Origin: Doris montereyensis | Taxonomy: Eukaryota > Mollusca > Gastropoda > Nudibranchia > Dorididae | Assembly: GCA_037039925.1 (NCBI GenBank) | Contig: JAXRKP010001463.1 | Coordinates: 12,501 to 76,500, forward strand | DNA length: 64,000 nt | Direction: 5' to 3' | Part shown: piece after piece, positions 20,556 through 33,700 of the stretch | Layout of the letters: every line of letters starts with the position of its first letter | How positions within the stretch are numbered: position 1 is the first letter of the stretch | Position numbers and translations under genes: made by a program | The notes under the pieces: model-generated | Seen by the model: the letters and a program-made list of their open reading frames with translations, nothing else | Database searches by the model: none | Told to the model about the DNA's origin: nothing

Positions 20556-23500
20556 ATGGCTCGGGGCGTGACATTTTGTGCTGTTTTTATCTTAGTTACT
20601 TTAGTGTTTTTTTATCTGGTGCTTTGGTCTTCCTTAAAGGATTTTTGCTTTCCAGGACAGTTGTTGAAACCAAAAGTCCGTGTAAGCCAGATTTTGCGAA
20701 ACTGTCAATCCCCCCACACATAAACACGAAGTAGAGGGATGCTGGATGCATGGACGATTCAAACGTGCCATTGTAATTATCATAGATGCTCTCAGATATG
20801 ATTTTTAGTCTTTAATTCATCGTTAGACCTTGAGGCCCCTCCTTATTTGAATAAATTTCCAAGCGTTGATTATCTACTAACAAGAAAACCATTGCATTCA
20901 AGACTCTATAAGTTGATGGCAGACCCACCTACGACAACAATGCAAAGGTTAAAGGGATTAACCACTGGCAGTCTACCAACGTTTGTAGATTTTAGTTCTA
21001 ACCTTCAAAGCTACGAAGTCACAGAAGACAATTGGCTCCACCAGTTAACGAAAGCTAAGAGAAAACTTACATTTCTTGGAGATGATACTTGGCTAGGCTT
21101 ATTTCCAAATATGTTTAGAAAATCTTTGATTTTCCTTCATTTGATGTTAAAGATCTAAATACTGTTGATACAGGAATTCTCAAGCATTTATATCCAGAAA
21201 TTCAGAAGCGAGATTGGGGTGTAATTGTAGCTCACTTTCTTGGAGTTGACCATTGTGGTCATCGATATGGACCTAATCACCCTTCAATGGCTGAAAAACT
21301 ATCTCAGATGGACAAAGTTATAAGGTTTGTAAATATATGTTGATTTCCTTAAAATGACTTTATTTGATTCTATAAATCAATACTATGTAGATCTATATAA
21401 AAGATGAGAATATTTTAAAATAATTTTTATTAGACATCTAGATCTGAAGATATTTACAAGATACAAGGTTTCTTAGTGTAGTGAATAAACCCAATAAATT
21501 GTTCTTATAAAATGACAAGAAACAATGCTTTGTGATTAGTTCTTTTTCTTTTGCCTACTAGAAAAGGGTCAAATCAAATGCCTTTAAAGCCTGAAAAAGA
21601 GCCTTTTTTTGTAATTTATTAAAAACAATGCCTTTTTTCTTGTGAAGATAATTTGATTTATAAAATAAAAGAAAAGCATGAAAGTAAATGACCAAAAATA
21701 CACTTTTTATTACGATCATCAATCTGTTGAAAAGCATACATTCATAAAGGTAGACCAACATATATGATCATATTTGAACACTTGTCTCTCCCATGCAGTA
21801 GTGTGACAAACTTGATGAAAAATGATACAATATTATTTGTGATGGGAGACCATGGCATGACTAGAACTGGAGACCATGGCGGTGACAGTGAAGATGAAAT
21901 CACAGCAGGCATGTTTGTATACAGTCCTTCCCGACTGGCCCCCTCTCCTCAAGAGACAGTATGTTCAAATTTGTTGATTTTTGTTGGTTATATTTTTAAT
22001 TTTAAAAAAATTTTACTCTTCAATTTATGTTTTTTTGTTGTTGGTTGTAGCTTTTTTCTTCCTACTCCTCTTCAACAGGTTTTTACGTATAGTTGTTCTA
22101 ACATTTTTAAGATTTTCAAATTAGCTCCTCTTTATTTGCTCTTATTAATTTTTCTTTTTCTTTTCAAGAATACACTGAACATTATGTTTATTGAAGAATT
22201 ATACTTAAATGATACATTTTTAAAATAGAAGAAATTATAAATATTATATTATGTCCTCTAGTTTTGATTGTAAAAATGTTTTATTTATTTGTAATTCCAT
22301 TTCTTAATTATTTTTCTTCATAATAACTTATGAAAACTGTTTAGTCATTGCAAGAAGTTTGAGTCCTTTAAACTTCACCATTAGTTTGTTGTTTTTTTCC
22401 TTCTTCGTAGTATGATGATACAGTCATGCAGATAGATTTTGTACCAACGTTAGCTCTATTGCTGGGTGTACCAGTACCATTTTCTAACCTAGGCATGGTC
22501 ATCCCAGAATTATTCAGTCACTGTCCGTGGTGGGATACTGATTCCAATGATGTCAAAAAGGTTTTCCACAAAGTAAAGGTATGTTATATTAAATATCTAT
22601 CACAAAGAAGACAAAAATGTGATCTGACCTAACGGGTTAATTCTCAACCTATTAGGCTAAAATTTTATGTGAAGATTACAAATGCCTCTTAGAAGTGCCT
22701 TTTGGCCTTTAAAACAGTGGTATAATTTTTGATGACGACCAATTAGTTAATTCCAATAATTTTTGTATTGATAACTTACTTTGTTTTTTAAGCAAAGGGA
22801 GGTTACTGAACTCTTTCTTATCAGCCAAAAACACTTCAACGATGTCAATCATCTTCAATTTTGAGATTATTATGCTTGTAGCTCTCAGAGTGGCATCATT
22901 AACTCCAGATCTATAGATAGCCCTAGATCCACTCACTTAAGATCTATATTAATGACCAAAAGATTTGAATCTATAAAAGAGTCACTTTGAAGTTTTATTT
23001 CATGAGGGCCAAAAACAAGCAGCGGTTAAGGCGATGGAATTGGACTCACAGCCAGTGGGGGTTCCCATGCCTGCCTAGGACACCATTGTTTTTTTTGTGT
23101 TTTTTGTTGTTGATATTTTGATTATCATTACATTTTATTATTTTATATTATTATTAGTATTATCATTATTATTATTATAATTATTACTGTCTTGGTTATT
23201 ATCATCATTACTATTATTTCAATTAACTGTCTTTTTCATTATTTTAGTTTCTCATTATACTGTGCAGGGCATGAGTTTCCTTCTCGATTTTTGTAAGGTG
23301 TTTTAAAGCCGTGTTTAAGTTAGAACACACATTTTTTTAGAATAAAATCACCCAAGAAATCCAGTTGTGGCATTATTCAACTCAAGGACGTAGAAAAGAT
23401 TAAACAAAATTTAACTTTGAAAACAATCCATTAACCTGACTGAGCATTGTCGGGCCATGTCGGCTAGTCATACTTATATATATTATATTCTTTTCTTGTT

Positions 23501-26500
23501 TTTCCGAATATCATTACAAAAAAAATGTATACATTTGGATCTTTCCTCCCTCATTGATTTGTTTGTTTAACATTGTACAGTTCAGAACTAAAATTTAAGC
23601 TATTTTTAGCTATTATAATCAATTCATTTTGATATTTGGTCGTATTAAAAAAAAAATGAACATGTTTATGAAGCTCTTTCTGCATTCTTCTTCCCTGACT
23701 GGCCAAAATTTTAAATTGGTTTGTTAAGCAAAAATTTCTTCCTGAAATATTAACCTGGTTTAATAAAAAAAATATTAGCAGTACCAATAATAACGTTGAC
23801 TCGGTTTCTGTATATGTAAGAAATCTAAGTTTTGTGACTTACAAGCAGACCGCCTTTTGACAGGTTTAAATTGACATGCATGATATGAACTGTGTGGTGT
23901 TGAAAGAAAGATTTTGCCCACATTTCCTCAACTTTGGCAGTTAAAGTAGCACCCACTGGTAAGTCCTTACTTCTGTCCCTTCATTCTTTCACTTGTCTTT
24001 TATCTTGTTGTTTCCCCTTGGTTCACTCTGATATCATTGCCCATGATGGACAGGATAATTTCCAGTATACTGCATCTAAATATTTGAGTTTTTAATTTAT
24101 CGCAGAATCGTACATTCACTGATACCTTTTAGAAGATAATTTTTTTCAATTCTGTCTTTCTCTCTTTATTTATCTTTCACATCTTATTGTTTGATGCCAG
24201 TGATTTTAAAGGCACATTGCATATTTTGTTCATTTCCAGGCCCTAAGACTGAATGCATATCAAGTGGATGCCTACCTTGACTCTTATCAACAAGTTGCAT
24301 CTGATCTTCCTCGGAGGAGCTAAGATCACTGAAACAAAGCATTCAAAGATCTGAAACTGACTTACAAGCGTTGATGTCTGCTGTAGCATCTGGAAAAGGA
24401 GGAAGTGATACTCTGGACAGACTTTTAACATTGGAAAGAGATTACATTTCATATCTTAGAATTTCACGGAAAATGTGTGAGAATGTATGGGCTAAATTTG
24501 ATCTTAAATTGATTTTTGCTGGAATATCAACAATGGCTCTAGGTGCTGTTCTTGCCTTATACTTCTCCCTTTCACTATCTGAAGAAAGTTCAAATGATTC
24601 TCCATTGTCTATCCCGTTTGTCATCTTTGGTTCCATTTTCCACCTCATTTATCTGGCATTTCATATTCTTGTATTACCAGAAAGTGTTCCACCTGTCATG
24701 GCATTTGTTATCTCCCTAGTACTCATATCCGTTTGTTTCATTTCTTGTCAGGACAAAATCATAGCTTGTTTTTATCCGACATTTTCATTTGATAATTTTA
24801 CCACAACTGTCGTAGTTACCATCAGCTCTGTATTATACTTCTCAAATAGCTTTGTTGTACATGAAGACAGAATTTCACAATTTCTCTTACAATCACTGTT
24901 ATTTTGCCTATGCCTGAAAATAGCAGTAGCTAATCATCCCTCCAAACCTAATGCGCCAAAGCCATTGATGAATAAGGTTTGAAAAGCCCAAATCTTCTTT
25001 TAATATTTTACAGTATTTGACAGAGCCTAGTTTTGTTGCAATCATTTTTTCTTCATCTGTTCTCTCTTCCTTCGCTTTTCATCAAACTTTTTCGCTTGTC
25101 GTGAAGAGCAACAAGGATGCAAGGATTCATTCTTCTCCATACCACTTTCTAATTTGGCAAATGCCCCAAGAAATCAACGCTATTTGCTCAGTACCTTTTG
25201 CCTTGGCGCTATCGTCTATATTACCAGGTACTGGTTGAAATATTATGGTAATTTCAATGGGATTAGGGCATCCGTTGTCTGTCTCTCCTATGCTCCAACT
25301 ATTGCTGCCATTTTTACCGCCTTCCACTGGGCATTTCAAACTTTACCTCAAGCTTTCCTTGATGATATCCCTAATTGGCAGCAAGTAATCATGCCACAGA
25401 TTGTGTACATGGCCGTTATTGTGAGTCTAATAGCAATCTTGTCATCACCTCTTCTGATTTATGTACTGCCCTCCAAACAAGAATCTCACATGGATGTATC
25501 CAAAGGTAACTTTTTAGACTTTATACTTGAGTTGTTTTAAATATATCTGTATCTATGCATCCAACTATCTATCTGTCTTTCGACTTTTCTGTCTACTTGT
25601 TTAATTAAGCAGTGTTTAGACTGGGAAAGTATCTCGATACCCTAGCATACATCTCACACCTCATTAAAGATGTAAAGTAATGTTCCTTCTAGCCATTACA
25701 GCCCAAAGAGCCGGAGCTTATCCCAGTTTCTAGGGCACAAAGCAGAACAGGTGATAATAATCTCCCTATTGCTAGTCTGACAGAGGTTTTTACTCCAAAG
25801 CTAGTGCTTGTACCCATTTGCACCTTAATTAAAATTTTCTGTCATCTTGAGTGTTGTATCGTTGGACTCGCTGATGATTTCAAATGATTCTCAAGACCTG
25901 TTGCTATTTCTTTTTCCAGATGTCATTCTTTCCCCACCCAACCCATGTAAATTATCTTGCATCTTATGTTCCCTCTATTCTCTTTATTTCTTAATCCAAT
26001 GCTTTTTGCTTTTATTTAAGACAGTCATTAATGTGGCTGATAAATGTTTTTATCATTTGTATCAATTGTTTGGGTTTTTTTTCACCAAGGGACCATACCC
26101 AGCGTTTACAACCAGATAAAACTTCAAATGACCCAAGATGTGCAAGAGAAACCACCCATGGTTTACGGCCTGGGTTCAGTCTATTCGGCCAGTATGGTAG
26201 CCTTGTGTCTTGTAATCACTTTGCTGCTCTGCCTTCTCTTGAACGATGGTGTAGCACCCAGTATGCTGTGTGCAATCGTTTCATTTTACTTTGCACTGGA
26301 ATTGTATTCTGCTACCATCCTGAGTAAACAAAAGCAAGGACACAGTGACGATAAGGGTATGTAGTGTGTGCCAGGGATGAAATAGTTCACAGTAGAATAC
26401 ATTTCATTGCTTTTAAAGATGCCTGTGTCAAGTGGGGCTGATATGACAAAAACTGGTACAAAGGAGTTTTGTTATTTGTCGAAATATGTTATTGTTGATT

Positions 26501-29500
26501 TTTCAAAGTGCTAAATTTTCTTTGAAGAATTGTGTCTTTTAACGCATTTATATGACAGCCGCTGCAGGTGGATTCTATTTCTTCCTTTCAGTCTTTCACT
26601 GAATTCACCATGATATCCCCACAAATAGTGGAAGTGGTCACGAATATTTCTCATACACATACACAAAATTGCCTCTTTCATATCATCATCATATGCCATT
26701 ATTTCGTAAAAACATTTCTATATTATGCCTACATTGGCTTTGAAAAACTCCTTTATGTTTTCTTCCATCTTTACCAATGCTGTCTATGAATTCAATGTCT
26801 TCCACTCTCGCTGTTTCTTTTACCTTTTCATTTGGGTTTGTTTTTACTCCCTTTCAAGATTAATTTCTTTTCCCATCATTTACAAAAGGGCTTTTTCTGT
26901 TCATTTCACTATTTCCAATGGATCTGTTCTGTTCTTTCTTAGCATCATTTTAATATGGTGCTTGCCTCTTATGAAGCCATGTGGGTCAGCTGTTACATAG
27001 ATTTTTTGGGAGTTCATCTGTGGGTTAAAAAAGGAGAAAAAAAAGTCTTGTTTAAAATTGAAAGTGAGCTTTTGAAGCATTTTTATTAGTTATGAGGTTT
27101 TAGTCTTTTTTGTTTGTTTGTTTTTAGTTGGGACTCGGTAGGCAAGGTGTCGGCCTCTCAACCAAAAGGTAGCGGGTTCGAGCCCCACCAACAGTTGAAC
27201 AAATTTTCTCTAGTTTTTGTCTAGCAAATGCCCCCCCCCCCCCCCCCCGGTCCAGGTTGGTGGATCGACACCTAGTCCCATTAGAGACAGATGATAAAAA
27301 GGAGGTCCCGTGTACAGATCACAAAACTCTGTGCACATTAAAGATCCCTTGGCTGTTTACAGGGCAGTCTGGGCAAAATTAAAAATTCTACCAAAAACCC
27401 TGAGATTACCTTAGTTGTGGATATGGGTAAATCAAATCAAACATATCAAACACAGAGACATGAAATGAACAAAGTTGCAATGCAGCATTCATACTATAAA
27501 TCCTGTTTGAATCACATTCACATTGCTATGATCTTGCTATGATTATACAAATACAATATACATATTATTATGCATTTTATTTATTTACAATTTACTTGTA
27601 TCTTATGATACACATTTGTTTTTAGTGAAAATTGACTACTTTTTTTAAACCACTCCACACGACCGTTATCCTTTCTTAATTCATTACAATTTACTACTTA
27701 GGCAATGGAAGCTAAACTGATGATGTACTCAGGCTGGCTAGGTTGAAGTCATGGGAAAGAGAGAAAATAATTAATAAGAAGATATTAATCCTAATAGTGT
27801 TGTTTGTTTGTGCCACAAATTTTGTTTGAAGGCATGTGATGAGTAAAACTTAAATAGGCTTATCTTTTATTCATTTGTCTTCTTTTGAATACTAATAACC
27901 ACTTTCTATTTATACCACATTTGTTTTTCAAAGGTTAAATTCAAAATTGCAGTTATGTATCAAATGGTTTTATTTGTCTGTGATAACTTCTCCCTTTTAT
28001 CTGACAGGTTCTAGCTGGCAAAATGACACGTGGCATGCAGCAGTCCTTCTGTCTATCTTTCAACCGTTTTTTTCTACTCAACTGGTCATCAGGCTACAAT
28101 ACCTAACATACGCATGGAAGCAGCCTTCATTGGCTTGTATGGGGACTTCAACAGTTTCATTCTACCAGGTACTTGAAGACTTTCTATGTATAGTAAAAAA
28201 ATTAGAGAGAAAGAAAGGGAAGAAGATGAAAGGAAAGAAGAAGAAAAAGAATGAACTAAAGAAGAAACAGAGAAAGGCTTTTTGAAAGATTATATTCCTG
28301 AATCCAATTTAAAAGTTCCGAGCAAAAAAAAAGATGCTTCTTCAGAAAATGTTTTGTGAAAGTTAGATTTAACGACCAATGTAATGAAAACATCAGTGTG
28401 ACTATAAGGATGTAAGCATTTAACTGTGCCAGAGTTTCGTCTCAAGCATGGTTCTGTAAATAGTGTTAAGTCTATGATTTTTTGCAAGTTTTGTTTGTGC
28501 ACATGATGATTTATATATATTTTTTTTGTCCTTGTCATAACTCTGTCTTTCTTCACACCTCATGTTTTTTCTCTCTTTATCTTTATTATTCTTTATGTTA
28601 ATGCCAGTGTAGTATTAAAAAAACAAAACAAAAACAATCCCACATATTATTATTTAGCAATTTTTATGTATATGACTGATTGTAACTTTTTGTTTGTTTT
28701 TGTTGTGCTTTTATTTTTGGCGATTGTTTTGTTTTTGTAAATAGCATTTGTTTCTGCATTGTTTTCCCAGGTTTTCTTATATGGAGCAATACATTTGCAT
28801 CGCACATGTTCTTTGGACTGGCTGCCCCACTCTTCCTTTTTGGCCACATTTATCCAATGCAATAATTTCAAGGCTGGCAAAGGAACCAGGGACCAAACAC
28901 GGCCAGGGAGAGGTGTGGAAAGGGACTTTTCCCTGTTCAACGATGGAATTCAATTCAGGAAGAGACTGTTTGGACTCTTTTCTAAGACGCTTCTTATATT
29001 CGGACTAAAAAGTAGGTGTTTGAAGGTGAAAGAAATCCTTTTATTTAAGTGTTGCGGGTAGTATCATTTAATTTTTTTTTATGTCAATAAGCTTACAAAC
29101 TGAGACAGAATTGTAATTTCCTACTTGATGTCAAAGATATCATGTCTACATCTGATTTGATAAGATAGCTGCTAGATCTAACTGCCCTGAGACAAAGGTT
29201 TCACAATGAAATTTTTGATATTTCACACATGTATGTTTCATGGAAATGTCTCTTTGAGTGAGTCCAGTGATAATGGGTCAATGCAAATGAAATTTCTATC
29301 TAAGAAGGGAAGATAATTTCTTTATGAAGAGTTTACCGAGAATATCTTGCTTAAAAACTCAGAGATGTAAATCTTTCAGTTTTTCTCTAATTTCAGATTA
29401 TTTTATATTTTCTCCCATGGGCATTTTTTCCTTTTAGATATAGTCTTCTTTCCCCCCCCGAAAGTAATTTTATAGTCATTGTTATGAATAGTTAAGGCAG

Positions 29501-30989
29501 TTATATATACAACAAGATATGAATCGTGATTAATTTCGGCTCTAGGCCTATTCCCTGTGAATATGACTGTAAGCACACTGCTTCCTTTTCACGCCAAACT
29601 ACAATTTGCACACTGAGCCGTGAGCCTATACTACTTACACAAGGAAATTTCAGGCGAAAAAGAATCTTTCTTTATTTCCTTTCTGATCTTTCAGACCTTT
29701 CTGACTTTTTTAGTCTGAAAATGTATACTAACACATTCGTTGTGGAAATAGGCCTTCACACTTTCCATAAGTGCCTCAGGATAGCTTGGGGCAAGATCCT
29801 GTTTTCTTTCCTCTCTGTGGGCATCTGAATCCTCTTTATTGTTAAACAGATGAACAATAACAATAGCTGAACTCATGGGTGCAGCAATTTTGACAAGAAT
29901 CAGACCAGGTCAAGAAGTTTTACATTTGTCTATCTTCATATTTCCAACTCAAAAGTTAGAAATTCCTCTTTTCTGAATGGTTGTAAAATCAGGAACTAAT
30001 TTTTAAGCATTATTTTTCTAAGTTATTGTTACAAAATGAATCTGCTTTCCATACAGGTTAGTTGTATTAATACACAGTTGACATAGTGTGTTAGAATAGT
30101 TCCTAACCTATATGGATAGACAACAGGATAAGCTTTGTTGTAAAAGTAAGAGAGATTGAAGATGGGCCGTACATCTCCTCCTACAAAACACTGATCGTTC
30201 CAGGATCAGAAATAGTTTGTGTCAATGGGATTCAAACACAAAATTGAAGTATTTCTAGGCTATAGTTTGTTATGAAATTTTCAGAGAATATAGTTGGAAG
30301 ATGCTGATGTAAAAATGTTGTTTATGATGAAAAAGTTGACAGTTGACATTAAAAAATGTATTCTTTAATAAACAACCTATCAATTATTATGTGTCTGTCA
30401 AGCATTGACAGAGTTGTCTAATGGCTGACATCTATCACTAGCTTTATTTCCTCCCCTCAGTGCAATAGATCGAGATCTGTCAAGATGATAGTAGCAGTCA
30501 ACTGATAACATTTATCTGTCAGTGTCATCCATTGTTCATGGTATACCTCTGGTGCAGGCTTATTTGCATTACTACCAATCAGCGTGTGAGAACAATTGTT
30601 TCCCTACACATGCAAGGCTTGAACTTTTCCTTAGTCCATTGTTTTATGAGAAAAGCTGAAGAAATGGGGCTTTATAGTGAATAGATTTATAATTTTATGT
30701 TGTGCATGTTTGATGATTTTTTCTTCCTTTTCTTATACAACAGATGTTGCTAGCAGCTTGCGCTGCCACAATACACAGACGCCATCTAATGGTATGGAAA
30801 ATCTTCGCGCCAAGGTTCATCTATGAGACTGCTATGTTTGCAACTTCTTCCATCACCCTCTGCCTGTCATTCCTCTTTGTGTTGAGAGTTGACGCTGCTT
30901 TGTCCAAGTTTGTCAACACTTTACCTTCACAAAGACAGGTTTTTAAAATGAAGCAAAAGTCAATTAGACCATTGTCAGTATTCATTTGA
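20556..30989 (+). CDS. PIGO: GPI ethanolamine phosphate transferase 3 (PIG-O), 9 exons
   Basis: ER multi-pass enzyme that adds the bridging ethanolamine phosphate to the third mannose of the GPI anchor. Exons: 20556-21324, 21799-21958, 22411-22578, 24240-24976, 25014-25505, 26090-26356, 28008-28168, 28771-29011, 30744-30989. The ATG at 20556 has G at -3 and +4 and opens an N-terminal membrane anchor ([16 protein letters not shown], then [16 protein letters not shown]). The alkaline-phosphatase-like domain shows [52 protein letters not shown] and GDHGM...GDHGG. The membrane part includes FYSTGHQ (frame-corrected) and [17 protein letters not shown]. Total is about 1080 residues, against about 1090 in human. 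Frame breaks: 20607-20613, 20710-20715, 20802-20806, 21119-21122, 24313-24314, 25146-25148, 28067-28073, about 28850-28920 and 29007-29011. The 37-bp intron before 25014 is doubtful. Confidence 0.96.
23005..23290 (+). mobile_element. tRNA-headed SINE, PIGO intron 3
   Basis: AGCGGTTAAGGCGATGGA followed by GGACTCACAGCC and GGGGTTCCCATGCC resembles the D-arm, anticodon and T-arm of a Ser/Leu-type tRNA, with degenerate A and B boxes. A T-rich body follows. It is not a functional tRNA because the acceptor stem does not close. Confidence 0.5.
25684..25846 (+). mobile_element. SINE-like repeat family S2, copy 2
   Basis: Diverged partner of 19410-19640: AAAGAGCCGGAGCTTATCCC, AAGCAGAACAGGTGATAATA, ACTCCAAAGCTAGTGCTTG and TACCCATTTGCACC occur in the same order. 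Lies in the PIGO intron between 25505 and 26090. Confidence 0.55.
27131..27442 (+). mobile_element. tRNA-derived SINE family S1, copy 1
   Basis: The head GGACTCGGTAGGCAAGG...GTAGCGGGTTCGAGCCCC has a perfect B box (GGTTCGAGCCC). The body has GGTGGATCGACACCTAGTCC, AAAGATCCCTTGGCTGTTTA and CAGGGCAGTCTGGGCAAAAT, and the tail is an AAATC repeat. A C18 run interrupts it at 27231-27248. Matching copies lie at 58587-58898 (plus) and 53834-54050 (minus). Pol III transcription is expected from the head. Located in the PIGO intron before exon 7. Confidence 0.85.
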
Positions 30990-31254
30990 AGTGATGGCAG
31001 TCTAAAATCTGTTGTTGGTTATGTGCATTTTGCCTGTCAATGCACCTGTACTTTGAATGAAATTTTTCATTTGTTTGTTTTGATTTTTTTCTTGTTGATT
31101 TTTAATTGGTCTTGTTTTTGTTTTATACGAAGGTCCTCAAGATTAAACGAGTTTGTTGGAATCAAAGTTAGGTGCTAAGGGGTCTGTTTGGGGTGGGGAG
31201 GGCTGGAAAAACATTTGATTGCTGAGGTTCAAATTTCTTGGCTTCTTTCACTAT

Positions 31255-31445
31255 CTTGAGGATGACATGGCCTAGTGGAAAAAAGCATTGCACTGTGACC
31301 CAGAGGTACTGGGTTCGAGCCCCACTTCAGTCATTTCGTCTTTTTCCTCGAGCAAGAAAATTTACCCTACTTGCTCACTTGATCTACACTTACAACTCCT
31401 GTTGCATAAAATTAAAGTGTAAACCTGATGTTAGTCTATATTCCT
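31255..31445 (+). mobile_element. tRNA-headed SINE family S3
   Basis: GACATGGCCTAGTGG (A-box-like) followed about 36 bp later by CTGGGTTCGAGCCCCA (perfect B box) gives a tRNA-like 60-bp head. The body CCTCGAGCAAGAAAATTTA and a diffuse AT-rich tail follow. No second copy was recognised in this window. Confidence 0.6.
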
Positions 31446-33226
31446 TTCTTTAAAGAGATTTGAATACAAGGTGTGATATCTTCCAGTGCTCGCGTTGACA
31501 GTATTAGTTTTGTTTCTTTTACTTCATTATCATACTAAATGGAAAGAAAGATACTATTAACCTCAAATACATAAAAGAACAAAAGTCATTTTGTCACATA
31601 TACAGGAACTTTAAAAAGATGTAAAATTTGATTATGAAACATAAATTTAAAACTTTCTTAAAGGCTCTTTAAATTTTTTCAGCAATTTAGTCAAAACTTT
31701 CAGTCATCGTAACACATACATCTCCAGAATTACTAGTCACTTATATCTTGAATTGTTTGTATATCTTACAACATATTTAACTTTTTAACATGTATGATTT
31801 TTAACAATAATTTCATAGCGTATAGAAAATACCAAAAATCACCTTTGCTGTGCAAGAGTATATGATATGTGGTTTTGTTTCTTTTTATGATTTTATAGTT
31901 TCACTGTTGTGGCATAGTGCTAGTTTTTAATGCTTATGATTGTGCCTGCTTTAATTGTTTAAAGAGACTTCTCTCTTTGTCTTGTCTCAATGAAAGCATG
32001 TGTGGGTAAGTAAATATGGTGCAGAATTCATACAAATGTAATCTTGTATTTCATGTCTTTTTGCTGATAAATGTCTTGTAAGCCTACTGTATCTAACCTA
32101 TATATTTTGATTATAATGTTACTGTGCTAGATCTGCACCAGCATAGGCTGTATGCCCTCATGTAAGAAAACTGGACTATCCCTTCAAAGTATGGGTACTT
32201 GAAAATCATAATACAAGCGATCAATTTGGTGCCAGGGACTTGAATGTTTCTTTTAGTCTTGCATTGGAATTGTCACTTATGTCAGAGTGCAGCTACCATT
32301 TCACGCTAACTGGACTAACTCTTGAATTGTTGAGAAACAAAGACAACATTATATAATATTAATATGAAAGGATTGCATTTTTTTGCCTTTTCTTTAAAGC
32401 CTCCCTAGAACATGCACATTTTTTACTAGTTTTACTCAAACATTGTGTAAATTGCAGTTGTCAACACTTTTTAAAATGATCATGGTTTCATATACTTATG
32501 TTCCCTAGTCTTGGCTTTAAAGGAATGTCATTGTAAATTGTATCATTTATTGTAGATTGTTATTTCATGAGACATGTTTTCTTCAGGCAGGAGTTCATGT
32601 AGTGGGGCACATCATTCAAATATCGCTAGAGAGCAAAATTCAATAATAAGTGAACAAAAGATATGTCAAACAATTGTAACAGTGCGCCCCGACGAATGGG
32701 TAGACTTGTGTGTGTGTGTGTGTGTGGCCCATCCCCCCCAGCCCCAAATAATATTGTATGGACATCGACTCGCTGTAGGGCTAAGCCTGTAGTCTGGATT
32801 TGTAGCACAGGTGTCCAGCACCCTAATTAGGTCAAGTCAACGAGACGCGGGCGCGAAGTTCTGATGTAGTAGAAAGCGTTGTTTTAATATGTGTTTAGTA
32901 AAGTGTGCTAGCGTGTTGATGGATTTAGTTTATTTGTGGCTTAATTAGTAGATTGATGGATGAAAGACTAATATTTATGGATTTGGGAGATAAAAACCTC
33001 ATTATTAACATTATTTTCTTAACCATCTTTCTTTTGTAGATTTTTATTTTAACTATTTTCCCAACATGTTTATGGTCTTAACACCCCTTTGTTCATCCTT
33101 AAATGTATTTTGTGTTGAAATTAAAGCAAGTTAGATATTGAAACTTTGTCAAAATATATCCCATGTTGTCCCCATGCACTGGTGTACATTTCATAATGTT
33201 GGACCATGCTGTATTTATTGTATTAA

Positions 33227-33700
33227 TGTTATGCTACGGCTGATCTCTCTCTCAGTTGGAATATGGATAGTGTTGGCCGGCACGTGACGTATAAGCTTTC
33301 TGAGACGTCTGCGCGATGCCTATATAAAAGAGGTTGCCAGGGCGATCTGTCATTGAGGAGATTGGGAGAATAGAAAAGGCATTGAGAGAGACGCCCACCA
33401 AGAATTCGCGGGAACCCCTGAGGCGGGATGGGCCAGAGATGAAGTGAGAGACCGTTGTGTTTTATTATTATTATTATCATTATGTAGGCCTAGTCCTGTC
33501 CACGTCCACTAGATGTACCTCCGATTGAGGGAATACTTTTGATCAATGAATGAATTATTAAATGTATCACCAACGATTTGTCTTGGACTAGGATATATTC
33601 GAATTTGTCGTGAGCTCAGTGAGCCATCACAGTGCAGTGTGCCACTCACTACTACTACATCTACTAAAAAGCATTGTTTGTCCTGCAACCCTCCGACGTT
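33227..33700 (+). promoter_or_regulatory. Promoter-like block, possibly a solo LTR
   Basis: CACGTGACGT (33281-33290, an E-box overlapping a CRE half-site) lies 31 bp before TATATAAAAG (33321-33330), which lies about 29 bp before an initiator-like TCATTGA. The local GC is higher than in the neighbourhood. The block starts near TGTTATG (33227), an LTR-like 5' end, but no matching CA end, target duplication or internal retroelement sequence was found. No conserved coding sequence follows. It could be a solo LTR or a promoter of an unannotated transcript. Confidence 0.4.

Noticed and set aside
23010..23065. Functional tRNA-Ser/Leu gene
   Set aside because: Degenerate B box and no acceptor stem; it is a SINE head.
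20556..30989. PIGO as a pseudogene because of many frame breaks
   Set aside because: The same kind of one-base homopolymer breaks occurs in all four genes, while splice sites and catalytic motifs are intact; assembly error fits better.
31263..31323. Functional tRNA gene
   Set aside because: A and B boxes are present but the cloverleaf stems do not pair and a SINE body follows.
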